A stretch of 48,513 nt of DNA, from NCBI GenBank assembly GCA_027067385.1, contig JAMOVV010000058.1:1-48513 (forward strand). The letters are read 5' to 3'. Positions 32,269 to 40,457 of the stretch are shown here, piece by piece (the stretch's first letter is position 1; every line of letters begins with the position of its first letter). This stretch comes from Desulfarculaceae bacterium. Its GTDB lineage: Bacteria > Desulfobacterota > Desulfarculia > Desulfarculales > Desulfarculaceae. Under the pieces are notes generated by a model, which saw only the letters and a list, made by a program, of their open reading frames with translations, had not been told where the DNA came from and ran no database searches. A program made the position numbers and the translations under genes.

Positions 32269-33367
32269 CTAGCCGGCCTTCCAGAGCAGGTAACCCTGCA
32301 CCAGTTGTTCCAGGTCGCCGTCGAGCACCGCGTCCACGTTGCCTATCTCCACCCCGGTGCGGTGGTCCTTCACCAGGCGGTAGGGGGCCAGGACGTAGGA
32401 GCGGATCTGGGAACCCCAGGCGATCTCGTCGTGCTCCTGGTGGGCCTCGCGCTTGGCCTCCTCGCGCTTGGCCGCTTCCATCTCGTAGAGCCGGGCCTTG
32501 AGCACCTTCATGGCCAGGTCCTTGTTGCGGTGCTGGCTCTTTTCGTTTTGGCACTGCACCACCACCCCGGTGGGCAGGTGGGTTATGCGCACCGCCGAGG
32601 AGGTCTTGTTCACGTGCTGGCCGCCGGCCCCGCTGGCCCGGAACACGTCGATGCGTAGATCGGCGTCCTTGATCTCTATCTCTATGTCCTCGTCCACCTG
32701 GGGCGAGACGTAGACCGAGGCAAAGGCGGTGTGGCGGCGGTGGCTGGCGTCAAAGGGGCTGATGCGCACCAGGCGGTGGATGCCGCTTTCGCCCTTGAGC
32801 AGGCCGTAGGCGTAGTCGCCGTTGACCTCGATGGTGGCGCCCTTGATGCCGGCCTCCTCGCCCTCCTGCAGGTCCAGCAGCCGCACCCCGAACCCTTGGC
32901 GTTCGGCGTAGCGGGTGTATTGCCGCAGCAGCATCTGGGCCCAGTCCTGGGCGTCGGTGCCGCCGGCCCCGGCGTTGATGGCCAAGATGGCGTGACGGTG
33001 GTCGTCGGGGCCGCCCAGGAGCCGGGCGCTCTCCAGGCGGGCCAGTTGGGCGTCCAGCTCGGCCACCGACTGCCGCACTTCGCTTAAGGTATCGCGGTCC
33101 TGCTCCTCGGTGGCCAGCTCCAGGAGAATCTCGGCGTCCTCGGCCGCGGCGGCGATGCGCTCCACCGTCTCCAGGCTATGGGCCAGCTCGGTGCGCTGTT
33201 TCATCACCTGTTTGGCCGAGTTGGGGTCGTCCCAAAACCCCTCCTGGGCCATGGCCGCGTCCAGCTCGGCCAGGCGTTTTCGCTTGCTGGCAGGGTCAAA
33301 GATGCTCCTGGATTACGGCCAGGCGCTCTTTGACATGATTCAGGCGCTCGACTACTTCCTCGAACAT
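32269..33367 (-). CDS. prfB: Peptide chain release factor 2, expressed by +1 programmed frameshift
   Basis: RF2 ends translation at UGA and UAA. Frame 0 runs from ATG 33367 for 23 codons (MFEEVVERL...) to CTT-TGA-C at 33295-33301. Skipping one base at 33298 enters the main frame (DPASKRKRL...) through to the stop at 32269, giving 365 residues. AGGAG lies just before the slippery site, as in other bacteria, so RF2 controls its own level. The stop-recognition tripeptide SPF and the catalytic GGQ (GAGGQHVNKTSSAVR) are intact. AAGGAGGG precedes ATG 33367, and lnt ends four bases earlier. RF2 competes with Sec insertion at UGA, a notable neighbour for the selenoprotein downstream. Confidence 0.96.
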
Positions 33368-33371
33368 GCTT

Positions 33372-34943
33372 CTAACCCTCCTTGTTACGCCACCGCCACA
33401 GCCCGGCCCAGAGCGCGGCGAGGCAGGATATGATCAGGCCGCCCGGCCCCAGCAGGTCGCCGTGGCGGGTGAAAAAAGTCTCCAGGCGCATCAGGGGCAG
33501 GCCCCGGGTGCGCACCCCCGCCGTAAAGATACCAGCCGTGTCCACGATGCGCCCATCCGGGAGCACAAAGCCGCTGATGCCGGTGTTGGCCGCCCGGGCG
33601 CAGGCCAGCCGGGTCTCGATGCTGCGCAGGGCCAGGTGGCTCATGTGCTGGTAGGGCGCGCTGGTGCGGCCGAACCAGGCGTCGTTGGTCTGGTTGATCA
33701 GCAGGTTGGCCCCGGCCCGGCGCATGGCCCGGGCCAGGTAGGGGAAGACCGATTCGTAGCAGATCAGCGGCCCCAGCATCGCCTGGCCGGCCGGCAGCAC
33801 GGTCCCGGGTTTGCCCGGCAGCATGTCGCCGCCCACCTGGGCTATGGCCCGCACGAAGAAAAAGACCTTGGGGTAGGGCACGTACTCGCCAAAGGGCACC
33901 AGGTGTACCTTGTCGTAGTAGGCCGTACGCTGGCCGTCGGGCCATACCAGCCAGGCGCGGTTGGTGGGGAATATCTTGTTGCCCGAGCGCTCCAGGCCGC
34001 TGCTGCCCAGGGTGAGGTATATGCCCAGGCGCCGGGCCAACTGGAGCACCGGGTTGCTGCGCGTCCGATCGTACATGAAGTAGAAGGGCGCGGCGGTCTC
34101 GGGCCAGACCACCAGCCAGGGACGGTCCTTGACCTTGGCCGCCTCCTGCTGGGTGAGGGCGGTGATCTTGGCCATCACCCCGGGGATTTCTTGGCGGTCG
34201 TGCAGCACGTTCAGGGGGATGTTGGCCTGGACCACGCTGACGGTGAGCTTGGGGGCCCGGGCCATGGCCCGGCCCACCACCTCCATGCGCCAGGTGCCCC
34301 ATCCCCAGGCGGCGGCCAGCACCGCCACGGCCAGGACGGCCGCACTCCAGCGCCCGGCCCGGGTCCGGCGGGGTCCGCCGGGAACCAGGGCCCAGGCCAA
34401 CAGCCCGTTGACCAGCACCACCAGGGCCGAGAGCCCCGGGGCCGAGAACCACTCGGCCGTCTGGGCCATGGGAGGATAGGCGGCCAGCGCCTGGCCCCAG
34501 GGACACCAGGGGAACCCGAACAACAGGTGGGCCCGCAGGTATTCGTGGCCCACCCAGAACAGGGGCATAAGCACCAGCAGGAGCCCCCGGGGTCCCCGCC
34601 ACCAGGCGATGAGCCAACTGAAGCTGGCAAAGAACATGCCGCCGTAGAGGGCCATCAGCACCAGGGTGACCCCCACGATGGGCCAGTCCACCCGGCCGTA
34701 GGTGGCCATCACCACGCTCACCCAGTACATGCCGCCCAGGGTGAGGCTCATGCCATAGATATACCCGGCCACCAGGGCCCGGCGCGGCGTGAGCCGCCAG
34801 GCCAGAGCGATCACCGGGATCAATAGGACCAGGGCCAGCGGCCACAGGTCCAGCGGGGGATAAGCCGCCGCCGACAAGAGGCCGCACAGGACCATCACTC
34901 CGGCCGGGGCCCGGCCCGGCCACCATGGTTTGTCTGACGCCAA
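33372..34943 (-). CDS. lnt: Apolipoprotein N-acyltransferase
   Basis: A 523-residue inner-membrane enzyme that adds the third acyl chain to lipoproteins. Six or seven membrane helices (about 15-210) precede a nitrilase-like periplasmic domain with the catalytic triad Glu (VVWPETAAPFYF), Lys (YDKVHLVPFGEY) and Cys (LICYESVFP). A last helix is near 500-517. The start is TTG 34943, four bases after the corC-like stop, with GAGGAT upstream. The corC-lnt order is the same as ybeX-lnt in E. coli. Confidence 0.94.
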   Translation of the reverse strand: MASDKPWWPGRAPAGVMVLCGLLSAAAYPPLDLWPLALVLLIPVIALAWRLTPRRALVAGYIYGMSLTLGGMYWVSVVMATYGRVDWPIVGVTLVLMALYGGMFFASFSWLIAWWRGPRGLLLVLMPLFWVGHEYLRAHLLFGFPWCPWGQALAAYPPMAQTAEWFSAPGLSALVVLVNGLLAWALVPGGPRRTRAGRWSAAVLAVAVLAAAWGWGTWRMEVVGRAMARAPKLTVSVVQANIPLNVLHDRQEIPGVMAKITALTQQEAAKVKDRPWLVVWPETAAPFYFMYDRTRSNPVLQLARRLGIYLTLGSSGLERSGNKIFPTNRAWLVWPDGQRTAYYDKVHLVPFGEYVPYPKVFFFVRAIAQVGGDMLPGKPGTVLPAGQAMLGPLICYESVFPYLARAMRRAGANLLINQTNDAWFGRTSAPYQHMSHLALRSIETRLACARAANTGISGFVLPDGRIVDTAGIFTAGVRTRGLPLMRLETFFTRHGDLLGPGGLIISCLAALWAGLWRWRNKEG

Positions 34944-34947
34944 GGGA

Positions 34948-35814
34948 TCAATCCTCGTTGGGGGAAGCCTGCGGTTCCAGGAAGACGCGCACCTGGGTGA
35001 CGCGGCGTTGGTCGGCCTCGGTCACCACCATGCGCAAGGGGCCGTAGGTGATTTCTTCAGATACCCGCGGCACCCGCCCCAGCAGGGTGGTGATAAAGCC
35101 CCCCACCGTTTCAAAGCGCCCCTCGGGCAGTTGGTCGGGCAGCTCGATATCCAGGTGGTCGGCCAGGTCCTCCACCTCCAGGCGGCCGCTGACCAGCAGC
35201 GAACCGTCGGGTTGGGGCGAGAGTAGGGGGTCTTCCTGGTCATACTCGTCGGAGATGTCGCCCACGATCTCCTCCAGCACGTCTTCCATGGTGACGATGC
35301 CCGAGGTGCCGCCGTACTCGTCCACCACCACCGCCAGGTGGACGCGCCGTTTCTTGAACTCGGTGAGCAACTCGTTGAGCGGCTTGGACTGGGGCACGAA
35401 GAAGGGCTCGCGCATCACCGACTTCCAATCGACCTGCTCGGGCGGCCGTCCCCAAAAGGGCAGGAGGTCCTTGGCGTGGATCACCCCCACGATGTGGTCC
35501 AGGTCCTCGGCGATGACCGGCAGGCGGGAGTGGCCCGACTCGATGATCACCGCGATTATCTCGTCCACCCCGTCCTGGCGGCTCACCACTGCCATGTCGG
35601 TGCGCGGCACCATGATCTGGGCCGCACCGGTGTCGTCCAGGTCCAAAATGGCCTCGATCATGTCCCCTTCGTCAGGGGTGATAAAACCCTTGGCCTCGCC
35701 CTGGTCGACCAGGTCCTGTATCTCGGCCTCCAGCTCCTCGGCGGTGTCGCCGTGCGAGGTCCCCAACAGGTTCCTGAGCCGACCCAAGATTTTTCGTCGC
35801 GGTTCCGAGTCCAA
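34948..35814 (-). CDS. CorC/HlyC-like CBS-domain protein
   Basis: A 288-residue cytoplasmic protein. An N-terminal helical region with GDTAEELEAEIQDLVDQGEA is followed by two CBS domains (about 65-185; IMVPRTDMAVV, SGHSRLPVI and VVVDEYGGTSGIVTMEDVLE). A CorC_HlyC transporter-associated domain (about 205-285; GRLEVEDLADHL and EITYGPLRMVV) ends the protein. In E. coli the homologue is CorC/YbeX, linked to magnesium/cobalt export and ribosome maturation. It lacks the membrane DUF21 domain of the longer CNNM-like relatives. The start is TTG 35814 with GGGAG upstream. First gene of the corC-lnt-prfB-selenoprotein group. Confidence 0.9.
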   Translation of the reverse strand: MDSEPRRKILGRLRNLLGTSHGDTAEELEAEIQDLVDQGEAKGFITPDEGDMIEAILDLDDTGAAQIMVPRTDMAVVSRQDGVDEIIAVIIESGHSRLPVIAEDLDHIVGVIHAKDLLPFWGRPPEQVDWKSVMREPFFVPQSKPLNELLTEFKKRRVHLAVVVDEYGGTSGIVTMEDVLEEIVGDISDEYDQEDPLLSPQPDGSLLVSGRLEVEDLADHLDIELPDQLPEGRFETVGGFITTLLGRVPRVSEEITYGPLRMVVTEADQRRVTQVRVFLEPQASPNED

Positions 35815-35960
35815 TGCTGCTCCCTATCCCCGGCAAAATCCCTACCGCCTAGAACTATCTATCCCACCCCGTGGTGGCTAGTCAAAAAGAAATATCCCTC
35901 CGGCCCAAACCTTGACACCACCGCCCACCCCCCCATACTATTTTGTCAGGGAGTAGCACC

Positions 35961-36212
35961 ATGCCCATGTTTACCGACCCGGTCACCGGAGCCGTATTTT
36001 ATGTGCCCCGGCACCTGGCGGGGTATGTGCCGGTGGATACCAGCCTGCCACCGCCGCCACCGCCGCCCACGGGCACCCCGCCGCCGCACGAGTTGCCTAC
36101 CCGCGCCTCGGACGGCCAGTCGGTGCCGGCGCCCTCCGACCCGCCGCCCCTGGAGCAGTCCCCGCCCCCGGCCTCGCCGGTGGGCGGCTCGGTGGTCGAC
36201 GAGGTGGTGTAA
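35961..36212 (+). CDS. Small proline-rich hypothetical protein
   Basis: An 83-residue protein starting MPMFTDPVTGAVFYVPRHLA, then a run of prolines, and then Pro/Ser/Gly-rich sequence to the end. AGGGAG is at good spacing before ATG 35961, and TTG/AT-rich sequence lies upstream, which supports a real gene. No membrane segment or known domain is seen. It is alone on the plus strand between two minus-strand operons. Function unknown; a low-complexity linker or structural peptide is possible. Confidence 0.55.
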   Translation: MPMFTDPVTGAVFYVPRHLAGYVPVDTSLPPPPPPPTGTPPPHELPTRASDGQSVPAPSDPPPLEQSPPPASPVGGSVVDEVV

Positions 36213-36247
36213 ACCACCGCCAGGGGGCCAGGGGGCCAGGGGGCTGG

Positions 36248-36376
36248 GCGCGTTACCGGTGGTGCCAAGCCAGCGGTGCCAGGAAGCCCGGCGCGTTACC
36301 GGTGGAGCCAAGCCGGCGGTGCCAGAGGGCCGGGCGCGTTACCGGTGGGGCCAAGCCGGCGGTACCAGGGAGCCGG
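36248..36376. repeat. 43-bp tandem direct repeat, three copies
   Basis: Units 36248-36290, 36291-36333 and 36334-36376 each begin GCGCGTTACCGGTGG and carry GCCAAGCC and GCGGT. They vary at a few positions. A short GCCAGGGG run (36222-36245) precedes them. The array starts about 35 bases after the proline-rich ORF stop. Nothing coding is evident in 36213-36512. A 12-base direct repeat, CGGCCGCGGCTA, occurs at 36431 and 36504. Confidence 0.88.
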
Positions 36377-36512
36377 GGTATGCCCGGTAAGAGGCGTCGC
36401 CAGGGCACATAGCTTTTAACCCTTCGACCACGGCCGCGGCTAGCGGGCGACTCACAGCGGGACGCCGCGGAAGCCGGTCTCTTACACCCCAGCGGCGGGC
36501 GCCCGGCCGCGG

Positions 36513-37346
36513 CTACAGGAGCAGGTCGGCCCTGGCCGGGGGCAGCAGGCCGGCGGCGGTGCCCCGGGCCATCATCTCGTCCACCGCGGCCAACCCCAAA
36601 TCCCCCAACTCCCGGCTGAAGTCATTAACATACAGCGCGATGTGTTGGGCCACCACCTCGTGGCCCATCTCTTGGGCGTGGGCCAATACGAACTCGCGCG
36701 AGGCCGTGGGCTCGGCCTGGGCCCGGGCTACGCTGCGCGCCAGCAGGTCCTCCAGGCGGCCGGCCAGGTCGCGCCCCAGGTCGCGGCGGGCGGCGATGCA
36801 ACCCAGGGGGATCGGCAGGCCGGTGGTCTCTTCCCACCAGCGCCCCAGGTCCACCACCTCCACCAGCCCGTACTGGCCATAGGTAAAGCGCCCCTCGTGG
36901 ATGATCACCCCGGCGTCGCAGTCTCCGGCGGCCACCGCCGGCATCACCTGGCTGAAGACCATGTGCCGGGCCTGGGGCTCCTGGCCCAGGTACAGGCCCA
37001 GCAGGAGGTGGGCGGTGGTCATGGGCCCCGGCGAGGCCACCTTGGCCCGTCCCAGGTCCAACCCGCGGCACTCCGGCCGGGTCACCACCAAAGGGCCGCA
37101 GCCTCGGCCCAGGGCGGCCCCGGAGCGCAACAGCCAGTAGTCATCGGCCACGTGGGCCAGGGCGCTGAAGCTCAGCTTGCTCAGCTCCAGCTCAGCGGCC
37201 AGGGCCCGGCGGTTTAGCTCCTGCACGTCGGCCAGCACCGGCCGCACCGTCAGCTCGTCGCCGGCCAGCGATTGGTTCACCAGGGCGTGGAAGGCGAAGG
37301 TGTCATTGGGGCAGGGCGAAAAGCCGAAAGAGATACTACGGGGCAT
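36513..37346 (-). CDS. mqnD: 1,4-dihydroxy-6-naphthoate synthase (futalosine pathway)
   Basis: A 277-residue MqnA/MqnD-type enzyme. It has the typical MqnD start FGFSPCPNDTFAFHAL, LSFSALAHV, VASPGPMTTAHLLL and DAGVIIHEGRFTY. It converts cyclic dehypoxanthine futalosine to 1,4-dihydroxy-6-naphthoate for menaquinone. ATG 37346 shares a base with the mqnB stop (TGATG), so it is translated after mqnB. Other Mqn genes (A, C) are not in the window. Menaquinone made this way is usual in anaerobic Desulfobacterota. Confidence 0.94.
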   Translation of the reverse strand: MPRSISFGFSPCPNDTFAFHALVNQSLAGDELTVRPVLADVQELNRRALAAELELSKLSFSALAHVADDYWLLRSGAALGRGCGPLVVTRPECRGLDLGRAKVASPGPMTTAHLLLGLYLGQEPQARHMVFSQVMPAVAAGDCDAGVIIHEGRFTYGQYGLVEVVDLGRWWEETTGLPIPLGCIAARRDLGRDLAGRLEDLLARSVARAQAEPTASREFVLAHAQEMGHEVVAQHIALYVNDFSRELGDLGLAAVDEMMARGTAAGLLPPARADLLL

Positions 37347-38041
37347 CAGCCGTCCTCCAGGGCCAAGAGCACCCCCTGGGCCGCCTCGGCCCCGGCCGCC
37401 AGGTCCAGCTCACGGTGCCCCACCAGGTTGCTCACCCCGCGCACCGCGGCAAAGGGCTTGCCGCGCTGCAAAGCCACCAGGCCCACGGCGGCTGACTCCA
37501 TCTCCTCCACCACCGCGCCCCAGCGCCGGGCCACCTGCTCGGCCGTGGCCGGGTCACCGCTCACCCGGCCCACGGTGGCGAAAAGCCCCCGCCGCAGGGG
37601 ACCGGCCGCCCGGTCCAACAGGTCGCTGAGCTTGGGGTCCACCGGGATGTGGTTGAAATACTCCCGTCCTCGGGAGTCGCGCCACAGGGCGATGCCGATC
37701 TTCTCCACCCCATGCAAATACCCGCCGGCCTGCACTCCCAACTCGGCCAGCACCACGGCCTCGGCCAGGACCGCCTGGCCTAGGGCCAAGTCGGGGCCAA
37801 AGGCCCCGGCACAGCCGAGGTTGATCACCGCCGCCAGCTCGGGCATGGCCTCCAGGGCAGCGGACACCGCGGCCGCGGCGTTGACCATGCCCATGCCCGA
37901 GAGTTGCAGCACCACCGGTCGGGGGCCCAGTTGGCCGGTAAAGCAGGGCCGGCCGCCCAGGGGCTCACGCCGCTGGAGTCGCGCCGTGAGCAGTTCGGCC
38001 TCCTGGGCCATGGCCACGCTGATGAGCCAGGGGTTTGTCAT
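37346..38041 (-). CDS. mqnB: Futalosine hydrolase
   Basis: A 231-residue nucleoside phosphorylase-fold protein that removes hypoxanthine from futalosine. It has the purine-site start VAMAQEAELL, LSGMGMVNAAAAV and INLGCAGAFGPDL, then VVEEMESAAVGLVA with the EMES substrate glutamates and GVSNLVG. Related MTA/SAH nucleosidases share these motifs, but the adjacent mqnD supports MqnB. It starts at ATG 38041, overlapping the TetR stop by 4 bases. Confidence 0.92.
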   Translation of the reverse strand: MTNPWLISVAMAQEAELLTARLQRREPLGGRPCFTGQLGPRPVVLQLSGMGMVNAAAAVSAALEAMPELAAVINLGCAGAFGPDLALGQAVLAEAVVLAELGVQAGGYLHGVEKIGIALWRDSRGREYFNHIPVDPKLSDLLDRAAGPLRRGLFATVGRVSGDPATAEQVARRWGAVVEEMESAAVGLVALQRGKPFAAVRGVSNLVGHRELDLAAGAEAAQGVLLALEDG

Positions 38042-39438
38042 TGCGGTCCCAGCCCCCGGCGCAGGTAATCGATGACCTGGAAGCTGATCCGTTCGACCGT
38101 TTCCCGGTCAGCCCGGTAGAGTCCTATCTCCAGGTCCTTGTGGGCCACGCCATGGGCCACCAGCAACCGTTCCAGTACGGCTATGGCCACCAGGGAGCCC
38201 ATCTCCAGGTTGAAGTCCTCGGGTATGTCACCGGCCGCCCGGGCGTCACTGAACAAAGTGGTCATGTACTCGGTGGAAAACTCGGTGAGAGTCTTTAGCA
38301 TCCAGTCGCGCATGGGCAGGTCGGGATCGTGGACGATACGCAGGTACAGTTGGAAGTAGCGCTGTTTTTGCTGGTAGACGTTAAAGGCAACCAGCGCCGT
38401 CAGGTACAGCCGGGTAAAGATGTCCTGGCCCCGGGACTCCTCAAGCAGGCGGCGCAGGGGCCCCACCGATTTGTCCAGCACAAAGTGGAACACCGCGAAG
38501 AACAAACCGGCCTTGTGGCGGAAGTATTTGAAGATCGATCCCTTGGATATGCTGAGGCGGGAGACCAGGGTGTTGATGGAGGCCTTGCCGTAGCCGCTTT
38601 CGGCAAACACCCAGATCGCCTCGCGCATGATGCGTTCGCGCTTGGCCCGCGGCAGGTGGTGGAAGGTGCGCGAGGCTCCCACCAACTCGCCGTAGCCGTG
38701 TTGGTCGGCATGAAACTCCAGGTCCTCCGCGTCGGAACTGTCGTGGAGTTTCAGTCCTATGATTTGCTCCAGTTGCTGCCGGGTCGGGGCGTCTCTGTTG
38801 ACGCCCATGCCCCGTTTCAGGATGGTCATGGCCTGGGCCACCAGTTGGTCCAACTCACCGGTATCGGCCTGGTGAATTCCAGTGCCCATATCTTTGTGCC
38901 TTACCGCACGCGCCACCATGAAGCGTTCGATCACGGCCAAGGCCACCAAGCCGGCCAACTCGGGCTGGATGTCATCAGCGATCTGGCCGGCCTGCTTGCC
39001 CCGTTCGAAAAGCTCCACCAGGAAGTCGCGGAACGAAAGGTGGAACTCACGTAGCAGGTGGTCGCGGCCCGGGATGTCTTTTTCATAGACCACGCGCAGA
39101 TAGATTTCGATATAACGCGGGTGGTTGTCCTGGAGGGCCAGGCCCATCATGATCACATTGGCCAGGCGTTCAAAGACATCGCGGTCCCAGGTTTGCTGGC
39201 GGATGTGGTTGAGACCCTGCCGGATCATCTGGCTGGCATAGTTGAAGACCTCGGTGAAGAGCCCGGCCTTGTCTCCGAAATATTGAAAGATGGAGCCCTT
39301 AGATATCCCCAGCCGGTTGACCAGGTGATTGATGGACCCCTTGGCGTACCCCTTGGCGGCAAATTCCTTGAGGGCCTCTTGCAGGATGCGTTCTTGCTTG
39401 TGGGGAGCAAGATTTCTAAAAGTTTCCGAAGCGGCCAT
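38038..39438 (-). CDS. Tandem (duplicated) TetR/AcrR transcriptional regulator
   Basis: A 466-residue protein made of two complete TetR units, each with a DNA-binding helix-turn-helix and a ligand domain. Unit 1 covers about 1-212 (HTH with INHLVNRLGISKGSIFQYF), unit 2 about 250-466 (HTH with INTLVSRLSISKGSIFKYF). Both ligand domains end with similar IERFMVA / LERLLVA helices. Typical TetR proteins are about 200 residues and bind as dimers, so one chain may be a covalent dimer. It overlaps mqnB by 4 bases and lies 26 bases after nusB, suggesting it controls or is co-expressed with menaquinone genes. Effector unknown. Confidence 0.9.
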   Translation of the reverse strand: MAASETFRNLAPHKQERILQEALKEFAAKGYAKGSINHLVNRLGISKGSIFQYFGDKAGLFTEVFNYASQMIRQGLNHIRQQTWDRDVFERLANVIMMGLALQDNHPRYIEIYLRVVYEKDIPGRDHLLREFHLSFRDFLVELFERGKQAGQIADDIQPELAGLVALAVIERFMVARAVRHKDMGTGIHQADTGELDQLVAQAMTILKRGMGVNRDAPTRQQLEQIIGLKLHDSSDAEDLEFHADQHGYGELVGASRTFHHLPRAKRERIMREAIWVFAESGYGKASINTLVSRLSISKGSIFKYFRHKAGLFFAVFHFVLDKSVGPLRRLLEESRGQDIFTRLYLTALVAFNVYQQKQRYFQLYLRIVHDPDLPMRDWMLKTLTEFSTEYMTTLFSDARAAGDIPEDFNLEMGSLVAIAVLERLLVAHGVAHKDLEIGLYRADRETVERISFQVIDYLRRGLGPQ

Positions 39439-39464
39439 GCCGGTGTTCCCGCCGACTAAAAGGG

Positions 39465-39908
39465 TTAACCATCCTTGGCAGGCACGTGGCTTTCGCGCCC
39501 GGGGTCAAGACTGGCCCAGAGGGAGTCCAGCACCGCGTTGACAAAGCCCGGCGAATCATCGCCGCCAAAACGCTTGGCCAACTCGACGCCTTCGCTGATG
39601 GCCACCTTGGGCGGGATGTCCCGGCCCCGGTGGATGATCTCGTAGCCGGCCAGGCGCAGGATGTTGCGGTCCACCCGGGACATGCGCTCCAGGCGCCAGC
39701 GGCGGCTCACCTGGTCCAGGCGGCGGTCGATTTCCGGGAGGTTGGCTTCGATGCCCTTGAGCAGTTCGCGGGCATAGGACAGGGCGCCGCCGGGCGCACC
39801 GAAGTTGGCGGCCACGCTTTGCAGAGCCGATTCGGCGTTGGCCCCACCGTGCTCCATCTGGTAGAGCACTTGGAGGGCCAGCATCCGGCTACGGCGACGA
39901 TCACCCAT
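39465..39908 (-). CDS. nusB: Transcription antitermination protein NusB
   Basis: A 147-residue NusB that binds boxA RNA with NusE/S10 in rRNA antitermination. Typical parts are the start RRRSRMLALQVLYQMEH, RWRLERMSRVDRNILRLA and ISEGVELAKRFGGDDSPGF. It follows ribH by 14 bases, the usual ribH-nusB order. Ribosome site is weak (GTAAGAAAAA). Confidence 0.94.
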   Translation of the reverse strand: MGDRRRSRMLALQVLYQMEHGGANAESALQSVAANFGAPGGALSYARELLKGIEANLPEIDRRLDQVSRRWRLERMSRVDRNILRLAGYEIIHRGRDIPPKVAISEGVELAKRFGGDDSPGFVNAVLDSLWASLDPGRESHVPAKDG

Positions 39909-39922
39909 TGGCGTGGTTTTTC

Positions 39923-40387
39923 TTACAGGTTGTGCAGCAGGTCGACCATTTCCACCGCGGCCAAGGCGGCGGCGGCGCCCTTGTTGCCACTCTTGGTGCC
40001 GGCGCGCTCCACGGCCTGCTCGATGGTGTCGGTGGTGAGCACTCCGAAGATGATGGGAATCTCGGTGGCCAGGGAGGCCTGGGCCACGCCCTTGGAGACT
40101 TCGGCGGCCACGTAATCGAAATGCGGCGTGGCCCCGCGGATCACCGCGCCCAGGGTGATCACCGCGTCATAGCGCCCGGAGGCGGCCATGCGCTGGGCGG
40201 CCAGGGGTATCTCGAAAGCTCCCGGCACCCATACCACGGTCTGGTCGTCCTCGTCGGCGCCGTGTCGCTTCAGGGTGTCTAGCGCGCCGTCCACCAGGCG
40301 GCTGGTGATAAAGTCGTTGAAGCGTCCGGCCACCAGCCCGAACTTCATACCCGCGGCGTTGAGAGCGCCTTCTATCTTATTGACCAT
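39923..40387 (-). CDS. ribH: 6,7-dimethyl-8-ribityllumazine synthase
   Basis: A 154-residue lumazine synthase, the penultimate step of riboflavin synthesis. It has [45 protein letters not shown] and [16 protein letters not shown]. Such proteins assemble into pentamers or 60-mers. AGAGGGAG precedes ATG 40387; 70 bases separate it from ribBA. Confidence 0.96.
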   Translation of the reverse strand: MVNKIEGALNAAGMKFGLVAGRFNDFITSRLVDGALDTLKRHGADEDDQTVVWVPGAFEIPLAAQRMAASGRYDAVITLGAVIRGATPHFDYVAAEVSKGVAQASLATEIPIIFGVLTTDTIEQAVERAGTKSGNKGAAAALAAVEMVDLLHNL

Positions 40388-40457
40388 CGATGTCTCCCTC
40401 TAAGTCTGCTGCCCAAGGCCGCGGCCGCGAGCGCCGCCGGCCAGCTCTGCCCGCCGA

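Noticed and set aside
33252..33297. Starting prfB at ATG 33252
   Set aside because: RF2 homology continues upstream through the frameshift site to ATG 33367, where there is a strong ribosome site.
36248..36376. CRISPR array
   Set aside because: The 43-base units are directly adjacent with no spacers, and no cas genes are present.
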